Shown here in pieces: positions 16,057-23,138 of a stretch of 64,000 bases of DNA; the first letter of the stretch is position 1, and every line of letters begins with the position of its first letter. The notes beneath the pieces were generated by a model, which saw only the letters and a list, made by a program, of their open reading frames with translations, had not been told where the DNA came from and did no database searches. Source of the DNA: Oscillospiraceae bacterium. Its GTDB lineage: Bacteria; Bacillota; Clostridia; Oscillospirales; Oscillospiraceae. The translations under genes were made by a program, and so were the position numbers. The stretch covers positions 254,587 to 318,586 of the forward strand of contig CACYHB010000001.1 of the NCBI GenBank assembly GCA_902774015.1, in the 5' to 3' direction.

Positions 16057-16814
16057 GTCTGACAAAAACAGTTCTGCGCTTTGCCGCTCCCCTGCCTCGT
16101 TTGGAATCCTTTCAAAAATACCTGTTTCTCGGGCCGCATCCGGATGATATTGAGATCGGTGCCGGCGCCACAGCTGCCAAGCTTTCGGCCATGGGGAAAG
16201 ACATAGCGTTTCTGATCTGTACAGACGGGCGTTTTGGGACGGATAAGCTCCCGAACGGGCCCAAAGGGGACGCGCTGGCACAGATACGAAAGCAGGAAGC
16301 GCAGGCTTCCGCCGCTCTGCTCGGCGTGAAAACGCTTCGGTTTCTTGATTTCTGTGACGGCGGCTTTTACGATGAAACGGCATTGCGTCTTTCGATCGCG
16401 GCGGTCGTTTCCGAATATCAGCCGGATGTGATCTTTGCCCCTGACCCCTGTGTCTCCAGTGAGTGCCACCCGGACCATATCAGCGTTGGTCAGGCTGCGC
16501 GCCGTGTCGCGGTACTCTCCGGAAATCCGGGCATTATGGAGAAAATGGAACTGTCTCCTTCTCCCGTGAAGGTTCTAGCCTACTATATGACGGCTCATCC
16601 GAACTGCTTTGTTTCTACAAAAGGCTACCTTGACCTGCAGTTGAAGAGCATCTATGACTGTCATAAAAGCCAGTTTCCGGAGCGGGACGCAGTAGCTGTC
16701 TATTTGAAGCTCCGAGCCGCAGAGTTTGGAATACGCTCTCTAAAAGGCTGTGCCGAAGGCTTTCGCGTACTCGGCCAGACCCAGATGCACTGTCTTCCCG
16801 AGGCCGCGAAATAA
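16053..16814 (+). CDS. PIG-L (LmbE-like) family N-deacetylase
   Basis: A 253-residue zinc-dependent deacetylase of the family that removes acetyl groups from GlcNAc-containing glycolipids, bacillithiol precursors and similar compounds. The metal-binding motif GPHPDDIEIG lies near residue 28 (HPDD), and the third metal His is in SECHPDHISVG. No signal peptide is evident, so it is probably cytosolic. It overlaps the preceding sugar symporter by 4 bases. The pair could import and deacetylate an N-acetylated sugar. The BshB-type role in bacillithiol synthesis is not supported, because no bshA or bshC lies here. Confidence 0.82.
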   Translation: MSLTKTVLRFAAPLPRLESFQKYLFLGPHPDDIEIGAGATAAKLSAMGKDIAFLICTDGRFGTDKLPNGPKGDALAQIRKQEAQASAALLGVKTLRFLDFCDGGFYDETALRLSIAAVVSEYQPDVIFAPDPCVSSECHPDHISVGQAARRVAVLSGNPGIMEKMELSPSPVKVLAYYMTAHPNCFVSTKGYLDLQLKSIYDCHKSQFPERDAVAVYLKLRAAEFGIRSLKGCAEGFRVLGQTQMHCLPEAAK

Positions 16815-16852
16815 GGAAAAGGCTCGTTTTCTTGCGAAAACGAGCCTTTTCC
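16815..16852. terminator. Bidirectional terminator between the deacetylase gene and trxB
   Basis: A perfect 17-bp stem (16815-16831 with 16836-16852) has a TTGC loop and internal A/T runs usable from both sides. It separates two convergent units. Confidence 0.85.
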
Positions 16853-16861
16853 TATCATTTT

Positions 16862-17767
16862 TCAATGGTGATCCAGATATGATACTGCTGCGAGGGCGGC
16901 GACAGCGCCGTCGGCCGCGGCGGTCGTAAGCTGCCGAACGCTCTTGCTGCGGCAGTCGCCCGCCACGAAAAATCCCTCGGTCGGCGTGAGGCAGCTTTCG
17001 TCTGCGTCCGCATAGCCTTTCTGATCGAGCTTCAGATAAGATGCAAATGCGGTCAGATCCGGTTGATGCCCTATGGCTACAAAAACACCCTCCACAGGCA
17101 GGAGCTTCTCCATACCGTTCTGATCTATCAGCAGGCCGCTGATCTCTTCTGCGCCTTCAAAGGCTTTACAGCGGGCGTTCAAAACAAACTCCACATTCTC
17201 CCGCTTCTGAAGGCTCTCGACCAGCTTCCTCTCACCGCGAAAGCTGTCGCGCCGGTGGACGAGATATACTTTGCTGCAGCTCTCACTGAGTAGAAGCGCG
17301 TCCTGCAGGGCACTGTTGCCCCCGCCGCAGACGGCCACAGGGCGGCCGGCATAAAAAGCACCGTCGCACACAGCACAGTAGCATACGCCGCTTCCGACAA
17401 GTTCCTCTTCCCGCTCAAGCCCAAGCATTCTGGGCTTTGCGCCCGCTGCCAGGATCACACTCCGGCCTTCGAACACGGCGCCGGATTCGCAGTTTACCTG
17501 CCACGCGTCGCCCTCTCTGGAGCAGGCCGTAACTTCATCCAGCTCCACTTCGGTCCCCTGCTCCATCGCCTGCTCCAGCAGCTTGTCGCCAAGCTCCGTT
17601 CCGGTCACGGAGAGAAAGCCGGGATAGTTCTCCACACGCGGAGACCAGGTGATCTGGCCGCCGAAAGCATTCTTCTCGATTACGAGGACGCTTTTGCCTG
17701 CACGGCAGGCATAGGTTGCAGCAGTCAGGCCGGCAGGGCCGCCACCGATCACGATAATATCAAACAT
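16862..17767 (-). CDS. trxB: Thioredoxin-disulfide reductase
   Basis: A 301-residue FAD flavoprotein that passes electrons from NADPH to thioredoxin-fold partners. The FAD motif GGGPAGLTAATYA is at residue 8, the redox-active pair is CAVCDG near residue 130, followed by the NAD(P)-binding CGGGNSALQDALLL, and FVAGDCR lies close to the end. GGAGG precedes ATG 17767. It is the last gene after nrdG-nrdD, 70 bases after nrdD, with a weak hairpin between them. That position and the thioredoxin-fold tail of NrdD suggest that it supplies reducing power for deoxyribonucleotide synthesis as well as for TrxA. Confidence 0.95.
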   Translation of the reverse strand: MFDIIVIGGGPAGLTAATYACRAGKSVLVIEKNAFGGQITWSPRVENYPGFLSVTGTELGDKLLEQAMEQGTEVELDEVTACSREGDAWQVNCESGAVFEGRSVILAAGAKPRMLGLEREEELVGSGVCYCAVCDGAFYAGRPVAVCGGGNSALQDALLLSESCSKVYLVHRRDSFRGERKLVESLQKRENVEFVLNARCKAFEGAEEISGLLIDQNGMEKLLPVEGVFVAIGHQPDLTAFASYLKLDQKGYADADESCLTPTEGFFVAGDCRSKSVRQLTTAAADGAVAALAAVSYLDHH

Positions 17768-17837
17768 AAAAAGACCTCCGATAGTGTTCAGGCAGCGGCG
17801 CTGAGACCGCTGCCTGTTCGTTCTGTTTCAGGAGTGC

Positions 17838-20219
17838 TCAGGCGATCTGCGCCATGTAGGCTTTGATCGCGCCGGCGCCTGCGATCTTGGTGCCGTCGGG
17901 CAGAACCAGCGTGGGCGCCTGCTTGACGCCGTACTGCTTGGCCAGATCCTGATGCTCGGTCGCCATCAGCTTGTCGTAGACAAAGCCGGCCTTGTCCATA
18001 TACTGGCAGGCAATGCGGCAGTTGGGGCAGGTAGGCGTGGCAAAGAGGATGGGGCGGGCAGAATCGGCGACAGTCTCCTTGCTCTTGGGGCCTTCAAGGC
18101 GCACCGGAGCGACCTCAGCTTCCGGCAGCGGTCCTTCGTGAGTCAGCGTGGAGTGTTCGATCACATATTCCTTGCGTTCTTTATACTCCTGCGTCTTGCC
18201 CACGTTCCAGTTCTGGACGGGACGGTAATAACCCGTGATACGGCTGTATACTTCGGCGCTTTTGCCGCAGTGCGGGCAGGTGAACTGCTCGCCGTTGAGA
18301 TAACCGTGGTCCTTGCAGACGGAATAGGTAGGAGACAGGGTGTAGTACGGCAGACGGTAGTTCTCGGCGATCTTCCGAACAAGGCGGGCAGCGGCTTCCC
18401 AGTCGGGCAGCTTCTCGCCCAGGAAGGCGTGGAAGACGGTGCCGGAGGTATAACGGGTCTGCAGATCGTCCTGAATATCCAGGGCGGCAAAAATGTCGTC
18501 CGTGTAGCTGACAGGCAGATGGGAGCTGTTGGTGTAGTAGGGCGTTCCACCGGGCTCTGCCGCGGTGATGATGTCGGGATAGGTCTCCACGTCGTGCTTG
18601 GCGAGACGGTAAGAGGTGGACTCGGCGGGCGTGGCCTCCAGATTGTAGAGGTCGCCGTAGAGCTCCTGATAATCGCTCAGACGCTCGCGCATATGATCGA
18701 GAACCTGCTTGGCAAACTCCTGGCACCTGGGATCTGTCATATCGGCACGGATCCACTTGGCGTTCAGGCCGGCTTCGTTCATGCCGACAAGGCCGATGGT
18801 GGAGAAGTGGTTGGCGAAAGTGCCCAGATAATGCTTGGTGTAGGGATAGAGGCCCTCGTTGAGGAGCTTGGTGATAACGTCCCGCTTGATTTTTAGAGAG
18901 CGGGCGGAGAGATCCATCAGCTTGTCCAGGCGGGCATAAAAGTCCTGCTCATCCTTGGAGAGATAGGCCAGGCGCGGCATGTTCAGCGTCACAACGCCGA
19001 TGGAGCCGGTGCTCTCGCCAGAGCCGAAGAAGCCGCCGGATTTCTTGCGCAGCTCGCGCAGGTCCAGACGCAGACGGCAGCACATGGAACGGACGTCGGA
19101 GGGTTCCATGTCGGAGTTGATGTAATTGGAGAAATAGGGCGTGCCGTATTTTGCGGTCATCTCAAAGAGGAGCTTGTTGTTTTCCGTGGGAGACCAGTCA
19201 AAATCACGGGTAATGGAATAGGTGGGGATGGGATACTGGAAGCCGCGGCCGTTGGCGTCGCCCTCGATCATGATGTTGATGAAGGCCTTGTTGACCATAT
19301 CCATCTCGGCCTTGCAGTCGCCGTAAGTGAAGTCCATCTCCTTGCCGCCGACGATCGCGGGCAAATCCTTCAGGTCGGCCGGCACGGTCCAGTCAAGCGT
19401 GATGTTGGAGAACGGCGCCTGCGTGCCCCAGCGGCTGGGAGTGTTCACGCCGAAGACAAAGGACTGGATGCACTGCTTGACTTCCTTGTAGCTCAGGTTG
19501 TCGACTTTGACGAAGGGAGCCAGATAAGTATCGAAGGAAGAGAATGCCTGCGCGCCGGCCCACTCGTTCTGCATGATGCCCAGGAAATTCACCATCTGGT
19601 TGCACAGGGTGGAAAGATGGCCGGCGGGAGAAGAATTGATCTTTCCGGGAATGCCGAGCCCCTGCTGGATCAGCTGCTTCAGACTCCAGCCGGCACAGTA
19701 GCCGGTCAGCATGCTCAGATCATGCAGATGAATGTCGCAGTTGCGATGGGCGTTGGCGATCTCTTCGTCATAGACTTCGGAGAGCCAGTAATTGGCCGTA
19801 ATGGCGCCGGAGTTGGAGAGGATCAGACCGCCGACAGAATAGGTGACGGTGGAGTTCTCCTTCACGCGCCAGTCGGCGACGTCGAGGTACTTGTTGACAG
19901 TCTCCTTGTAATCCAGATAAGTGGACTTCATGTTGCGCATTTTCTCGCGCTGCTTGCGGTAGAGGATGTAGGCCTTGGCCACGGTCTCGTAACCGCCGCG
20001 GGAAAGCACCGCTTCCACGCTGTCCTGAATATCTTCCACGGCGACCTTGCCGTCCTTGATTTTGGGCAGGAAGTCCGCAGAGACTTTCAGCGCCAGAAAA
20101 TCAATGATACTGTCATTGAACTCGGTATTGGTCGCCTGAAAAGCCTTTTTAATCGCCTCGGCGATTTTATTGATATCAAACTCGACGACCTTACCGTCAC
20201 GCTTGCTTACCTGATACAT
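17838..20219 (-). CDS. nrdD: Anaerobic ribonucleoside-triphosphate reductase with a C-terminal thioredoxin-like domain
   Basis: Class III ribonucleotide reductase: reduces ribonucleoside triphosphates to deoxy forms with a glycyl radical and is inactivated by oxygen. An ATP-cone fills about residues 3-90 (VSKRDGKVVEFD onward). The catalytic barrel holds MCCRLRLDL, and a zinc site is visible as CKDH...CPHCG. The radical Gly is probably Gly663 in RITGYYRP. After about residue 720 there is an extra domain of some 70 residues with C731-P-N-C734 and a cis-Pro motif (APTLVL), a glutaredoxin/thioredoxin fold not present in E. coli NrdD. Total length is 793 residues. It follows nrdG by 16 bases and precedes trxB. 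The tail may act as a built-in electron donor. Confidence 0.95.
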   Translation of the reverse strand: MYQVSKRDGKVVEFDINKIAEAIKKAFQATNTEFNDSIIDFLALKVSADFLPKIKDGKVAVEDIQDSVEAVLSRGGYETVAKAYILYRKQREKMRNMKSTYLDYKETVNKYLDVADWRVKENSTVTYSVGGLILSNSGAITANYWLSEVYDEEIANAHRNCDIHLHDLSMLTGYCAGWSLKQLIQQGLGIPGKINSSPAGHLSTLCNQMVNFLGIMQNEWAGAQAFSSFDTYLAPFVKVDNLSYKEVKQCIQSFVFGVNTPSRWGTQAPFSNITLDWTVPADLKDLPAIVGGKEMDFTYGDCKAEMDMVNKAFINIMIEGDANGRGFQYPIPTYSITRDFDWSPTENNKLLFEMTAKYGTPYFSNYINSDMEPSDVRSMCCRLRLDLRELRKKSGGFFGSGESTGSIGVVTLNMPRLAYLSKDEQDFYARLDKLMDLSARSLKIKRDVITKLLNEGLYPYTKHYLGTFANHFSTIGLVGMNEAGLNAKWIRADMTDPRCQEFAKQVLDHMRERLSDYQELYGDLYNLEATPAESTSYRLAKHDVETYPDIITAAEPGGTPYYTNSSHLPVSYTDDIFAALDIQDDLQTRYTSGTVFHAFLGEKLPDWEAAARLVRKIAENYRLPYYTLSPTYSVCKDHGYLNGEQFTCPHCGKSAEVYSRITGYYRPVQNWNVGKTQEYKERKEYVIEHSTLTHEGPLPEAEVAPVRLEGPKSKETVADSARPILFATPTCPNCRIACQYMDKAGFVYDKLMATEHQDLAKQYGVKQAPTLVLPDGTKIAGAGAIKAYMAQIA

Positions 20220-20235
20220 TTCTCTCTTTCTCCTT

Positions 20236-20928
20236 TCAAAGTCCTCTCACGTGAGTGGGCACAAAAACCTCGGCCGCAGCGGCGAAGGCATGCATGTCTT
20301 TTTCATCGAACGAATCCAGGCCGGATGCGCACAGTATTTCTCCAGAGGCCCGATACTGCTGCAGAAACCACGCTTTCGCCCCTTCGATCCAGCGGGCGGC
20401 ATTCAGCAGGCTTTCCGCTGTATGCAGGCCTTTAACGACCGTGGTTCGGAATTCGTATTCGGTGTTCCCTTCCATCAATATTTTGCGCGAACGGTCGATG
20501 GCGCTGAGATCCAGGGCATTGAGGCCGACGGTTTTCGCATACAGTTCCGGCGCATTCTTGATGTCCATGGCCACGTAATCCACAAGCCCCTCTTCGAGCA
20601 CCGCAGACAGACGATCGGGAAAACTGCCGTTGGTATCGAGCTTGATCTGAAAGCCGAGCGCACGAATACTTCTCAGCAGATCCGGAAGATCGGAATGGAG
20701 CATAGGCTCTCCGCCCGTGATGGCCACGCCGTCCAGGACCCCCTGCCGTTTGCGGAGAAACGAGAGCAACTCCCCTTCGGAGATGGGTTGTCCAAAACGT
20801 TCGGGCAGAACAAGAGACGCGTTTTGGCAGAAGGGACAGCGGAAATTGCAGCCCGCGGTAAAAACAGTGCAGGCGACTTTTCCCGGAAAATCCAAAAGGG
20901 TCAGTTTTTGCAGACCGGCAATTCGCAT
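20236..20928 (-). CDS. nrdG: Anaerobic ribonucleotide reductase activating protein (radical SAM)
   Basis: A 230-residue radical S-adenosylmethionine enzyme that installs the glycyl radical in NrdD. The 4Fe-4S motif is CNFRCPFC near residue 27, followed by a GGEPML SAM-binding motif near residue 73. The length is greater than E. coli NrdG (154 residues) and closer to the longer activases seen in anaerobes that also resemble the pyruvate-formate-lyase activase. GGAGG lies 6 bases before ATG 20928. It is the first gene of nrdG-nrdD-trxB, behind a near-consensus promoter and two candidate NrdR boxes. Confidence 0.92.
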   Translation of the reverse strand: MRIAGLQKLTLLDFPGKVACTVFTAGCNFRCPFCQNASLVLPERFGQPISEGELLSFLRKRQGVLDGVAITGGEPMLHSDLPDLLRSIRALGFQIKLDTNGSFPDRLSAVLEEGLVDYVAMDIKNAPELYAKTVGLNALDLSAIDRSRKILMEGNTEYEFRTTVVKGLHTAESLLNAARWIEGAKAWFLQQYRASGEILCASGLDSFDEKDMHAFAAAAEVFVPTHVRGL

Positions 20929-20960
20929 GCTTTGCCTCCGTTTCTTAACGTTCGTGAGCT

Positions 20961-20989
20961 ATGATAGCGCCAGATGCTGTAGTTGTCAA
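20961..20989 (-). promoter_or_regulatory. Sigma-A promoter for nrdG-nrdD-trxB
   Basis: On the minus strand a perfect TTGACA (20984-20989) is followed after 17 bp by TATCAT (20961-20966). Confidence 0.8.
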
Positions 20990-20998
20990 GTGCTAAAA

Positions 20999-21055
20999 AC
21001 ACAAAATATTGAATCTTAATCGCCTTGTAACCGCTTTGACCCCAAAATCTTGTGT
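20999..21055 (-). promoter_or_regulatory. Candidate pair of NrdR boxes upstream of nrdG
   Basis: Two 16-bp elements, 20999-21014 (half-site ACACAAAATATTG) and 21040-21055 (half-site AAAATCTTGTGT), resemble the ACAC-AT-rich-GTGT repressor box of NrdR. Their start-to-start spacing is 41 bp, about four helical turns, on the same face of the DNA. They lie 10 bp upstream of the -35 box. NrdR usually binds such pairs in front of nrd operons. Each box is degenerate in one half. The remainder of 21060-21150 shows nothing I can name. Confidence 0.55.
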
Positions 21056-21149
21056 TCTTAAAGAATTTGTAGCTTTCTGTCAAAAACCCTTCATCTGGAG
21101 ATTCAAAAGCATCGATTTCCGGATAGAATCTTAAAAACGCTTATTTTTC

Positions 21150-21178
21150 TTGCCCCTGACAGTGGAACATGTTATACT
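21150..21178 (+). promoter_or_regulatory. Sigma-A promoter for the MoxR operon
   Basis: TTGCCC (21150-21155) and TATACT (21173-21178) are 17 bp apart, about 70 bases before the MoxR start. Confidence 0.6.
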
Positions 21179-21247
21179 AAGTATCCCGATTTCAAACAAA
21201 TGCCGCCACAAGATATTGTGGCTCTATCTCTTCCGGCGGAGGCGCTT

Positions 21248-22192
21248 ATGAATACGATTGATTCCATCGGCAAAGCAAAACAGATCGTCCATGAGGTCAG
21301 TAAAGTGATCGTGGGAAAAGATGAGACCATGATCAAGGTCCTGCTTGCCATCATTGCTGGCGGGCATATCCTGATGGAGGACATTCCCGGCGTCGGCAAA
21401 ACCACTCTTGCCGTCTGCATGTCCCGGGCTCTCGGTCTTGATTATAACCGCGTTCAGTTTACCCCTGACGTTCTCCCTTCCGATATCACGGGATATTCCC
21501 TTTTTGACAAGGAAACCGGCGAAATGCGATATCAGAAAGGCGCGGTGCTGTGCAATCTCTTCCTTGCCGACGAGCTCAACCGTGCCACGTCGCGGACGCA
21601 ATCCGCTCTCCTGCAGGCTATGGAGGAAGGAGAGGTTACCGTAGACAACAACACCTACCCTGTCCCTCAGCCTTTTATCGTGATCGCAACGCAGAATCCG
21701 GCCGGAGCCAAGGGAACGCAGCTTTTGCCTGACTCTCAGATGGATCGCTTCATGCTCCGTGTGTCTATGGGCTATCCTTCTCACAAGGATGAGATCGAGA
21801 TGATCCGCCGCCGACAGAAGAACAGCGGACCGGAGTCTGTACAGCAGGTTGTCAGCCGCGAGGAGCTGCTTGGGATCCGCAGGGACGCGGAACAGGTATA
21901 TATCAAAGATGAAATGATCGATTATATTGTCACGCTCTGCGAAAAAACCAGGGGTGATATGCATATCCTCCAGGGAGCCAGCCCACGCGCATCTCTCGCG
22001 CTGACAGCGCTCAGCAAGGCTACCGCCTGGATCCAGGGGCGCGATTATGTCCTTCCGCGTGATGTTCGCTTTGTTTTCCGAGACTGCATCGATCACCGGC
22101 TGATCTGGTCCCAGGAGCATTCGGAGGTCGGTCTGCATGCCGAGGTCCTTTCCGGAATCTTTCATTCCGTGAAAGCGCCGTCCATCAAGTAA
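21248..22192 (+). CDS. MoxR-family AAA+ ATPase
   Basis: A 314-residue cytosolic AAA+ chaperone-like ATPase. Walker A is in EDIPGVGKTTLA near residue 53, Walker B in NLFLADELNRA, sensor 1 in VIATQNP, and the region between has GYSLFDKETGE, typical of MoxR. GGAGG 5 bases before ATG 21248 sets the start; the frame extends upstream without another good site. The order MoxR, DUF58, transglutaminase-like membrane protein is a widespread three-gene module in which MoxR is thought to remodel or activate a metal- or envelope-related complex. The client here is unknown. Confidence 0.9.
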   Translation: MNTIDSIGKAKQIVHEVSKVIVGKDETMIKVLLAIIAGGHILMEDIPGVGKTTLAVCMSRALGLDYNRVQFTPDVLPSDITGYSLFDKETGEMRYQKGAVLCNLFLADELNRATSRTQSALLQAMEEGEVTVDNNTYPVPQPFIVIATQNPAGAKGTQLLPDSQMDRFMLRVSMGYPSHKDEIEMIRRRQKNSGPESVQQVVSREELLGIRRDAEQVYIKDEMIDYIVTLCEKTRGDMHILQGASPRASLALTALSKATAWIQGRDYVLPRDVRFVFRDCIDHRLIWSQEHSEVGLHAEVLSGIFHSVKAPSIK

Positions 22193-22193
22193 A

Positions 22194-23138
22194 ATGCCAG
22201 GTTTGTCCGTACTGTTTTATCTTCTCTCGATAGCGGCGGCTTATCTGCTTCGTCTCAGCTATCTGGGCTGGTTTGGACCCTATCTGTTTGCCTGCGTGAT
22301 CGCCGTTCCGATTTTTTGCCTGCTCCTGGCCCTGCCTGCCATGCTCTCTGTGAAGCCTGAGATTTCGCTGCCGGAAACGATCGGAAAAGGCGACAGCGCC
22401 GCCCTTCGGATCACCTTCCAAGGCGCGTCCTTTCTTCCGCTGTGCCGCGCAGTCATTTCTGCTGAAATCGAAAACCGCTTTATCGGAGAACACTGGCGAT
22501 TTCACGGCGAATGCCGTGCTCCGTCCGATGAGGAAATCGTCATTCCGCTGCCCACGGAAATGTGCGGGGTGCTCAGATGCCGTGTCACCTTGCTGGAGTA
22601 CAGGGATTTACTCGGTCTGATCCGCATCCGCAGAGAGTTGCCGGCGCTGCGGCCCTGTACGGTCCTTCCGCATCCGATCAGCCCGGAGAACCCGCCAGAT
22701 CTTGACGATGCTCTTGAATCGAGCCCAAGCTATCAGCCAAAATACGGCGGCGGCTTCTCGGAAGAACATGACCTGCGGGAATACCGCCCCGGTGATCCCT
22801 CCAACAGCATCCACTGGAAGCTGAGTTCCAAAGCCGATAAGCTGATCGTTCGTGAAGCGCTGGAACGGGAAAACAACGAGATCTTTCTGATCCTCGAACG
22901 TGTGGGACGGGAAGACCGCGGGCTTGAGGTGCTGTTCTGGCTCTCCTGTGAACTCTGCCGAAAAGAGCTCCCTCACACGGTCGTCTCGGACCGCTGTTAT
23001 GAGGTGCATAACGAAGCTGACACGATCCGTGCATTTCAGGCGCTTCTCAGCGTCCCCATGGGCGTCCCCTGCCGCGCGGACACTTCCAGGGCGCGCTGTG
23101 TGTTTTGGATACGTGACGGGGAGGTGTTCCTCTCATGA
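22194..23138 (+). CDS. DUF58 domain protein
   Basis: A 314-residue protein with two hydrophobic segments at the N-terminus (about residues 3-50) and a soluble remainder. The DUF58 signature is clear: YRPGDPSNSIHWKLSSKAD followed by LIVRE near residues 198-222. DUF58 proteins have a von Willebrand-A-like fold and are almost always encoded after a MoxR ATPase. Its start lies 1 base after the MoxR stop and its end overlaps the next gene by 4 bases, so translation is probably coupled. A role in envelope assembly or stress is inferred from the family only. Confidence 0.88.
   Translation: MPGLSVLFYLLSIAAAYLLRLSYLGWFGPYLFACVIAVPIFCLLLALPAMLSVKPEISLPETIGKGDSAALRITFQGASFLPLCRAVISAEIENRFIGEHWRFHGECRAPSDEEIVIPLPTEMCGVLRCRVTLLEYRDLLGLIRIRRELPALRPCTVLPHPISPENPPDLDDALESSPSYQPKYGGGFSEEHDLREYRPGDPSNSIHWKLSSKADKLIVREALERENNEIFLILERVGREDRGLEVLFWLSCELCRKELPHTVVSDRCYEVHNEADTIRAFQALLSVPMGVPCRADTSRARCVFWIRDGEVFLS

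Noticed and set aside
14560..16383. Minus-strand open frame of 607 codons
   Set aside because: It is opposite the GPH symporter and the deacetylase. His/Asp/Gly-rich sequence without domains.
17768..17837. Hairpin CAGGCAGCGG / CCGCTGCCTG between nrdD and trxB
   Set aside because: It has no T-rich tail. It may be a processing or pausing site but is too weak to call a terminator.
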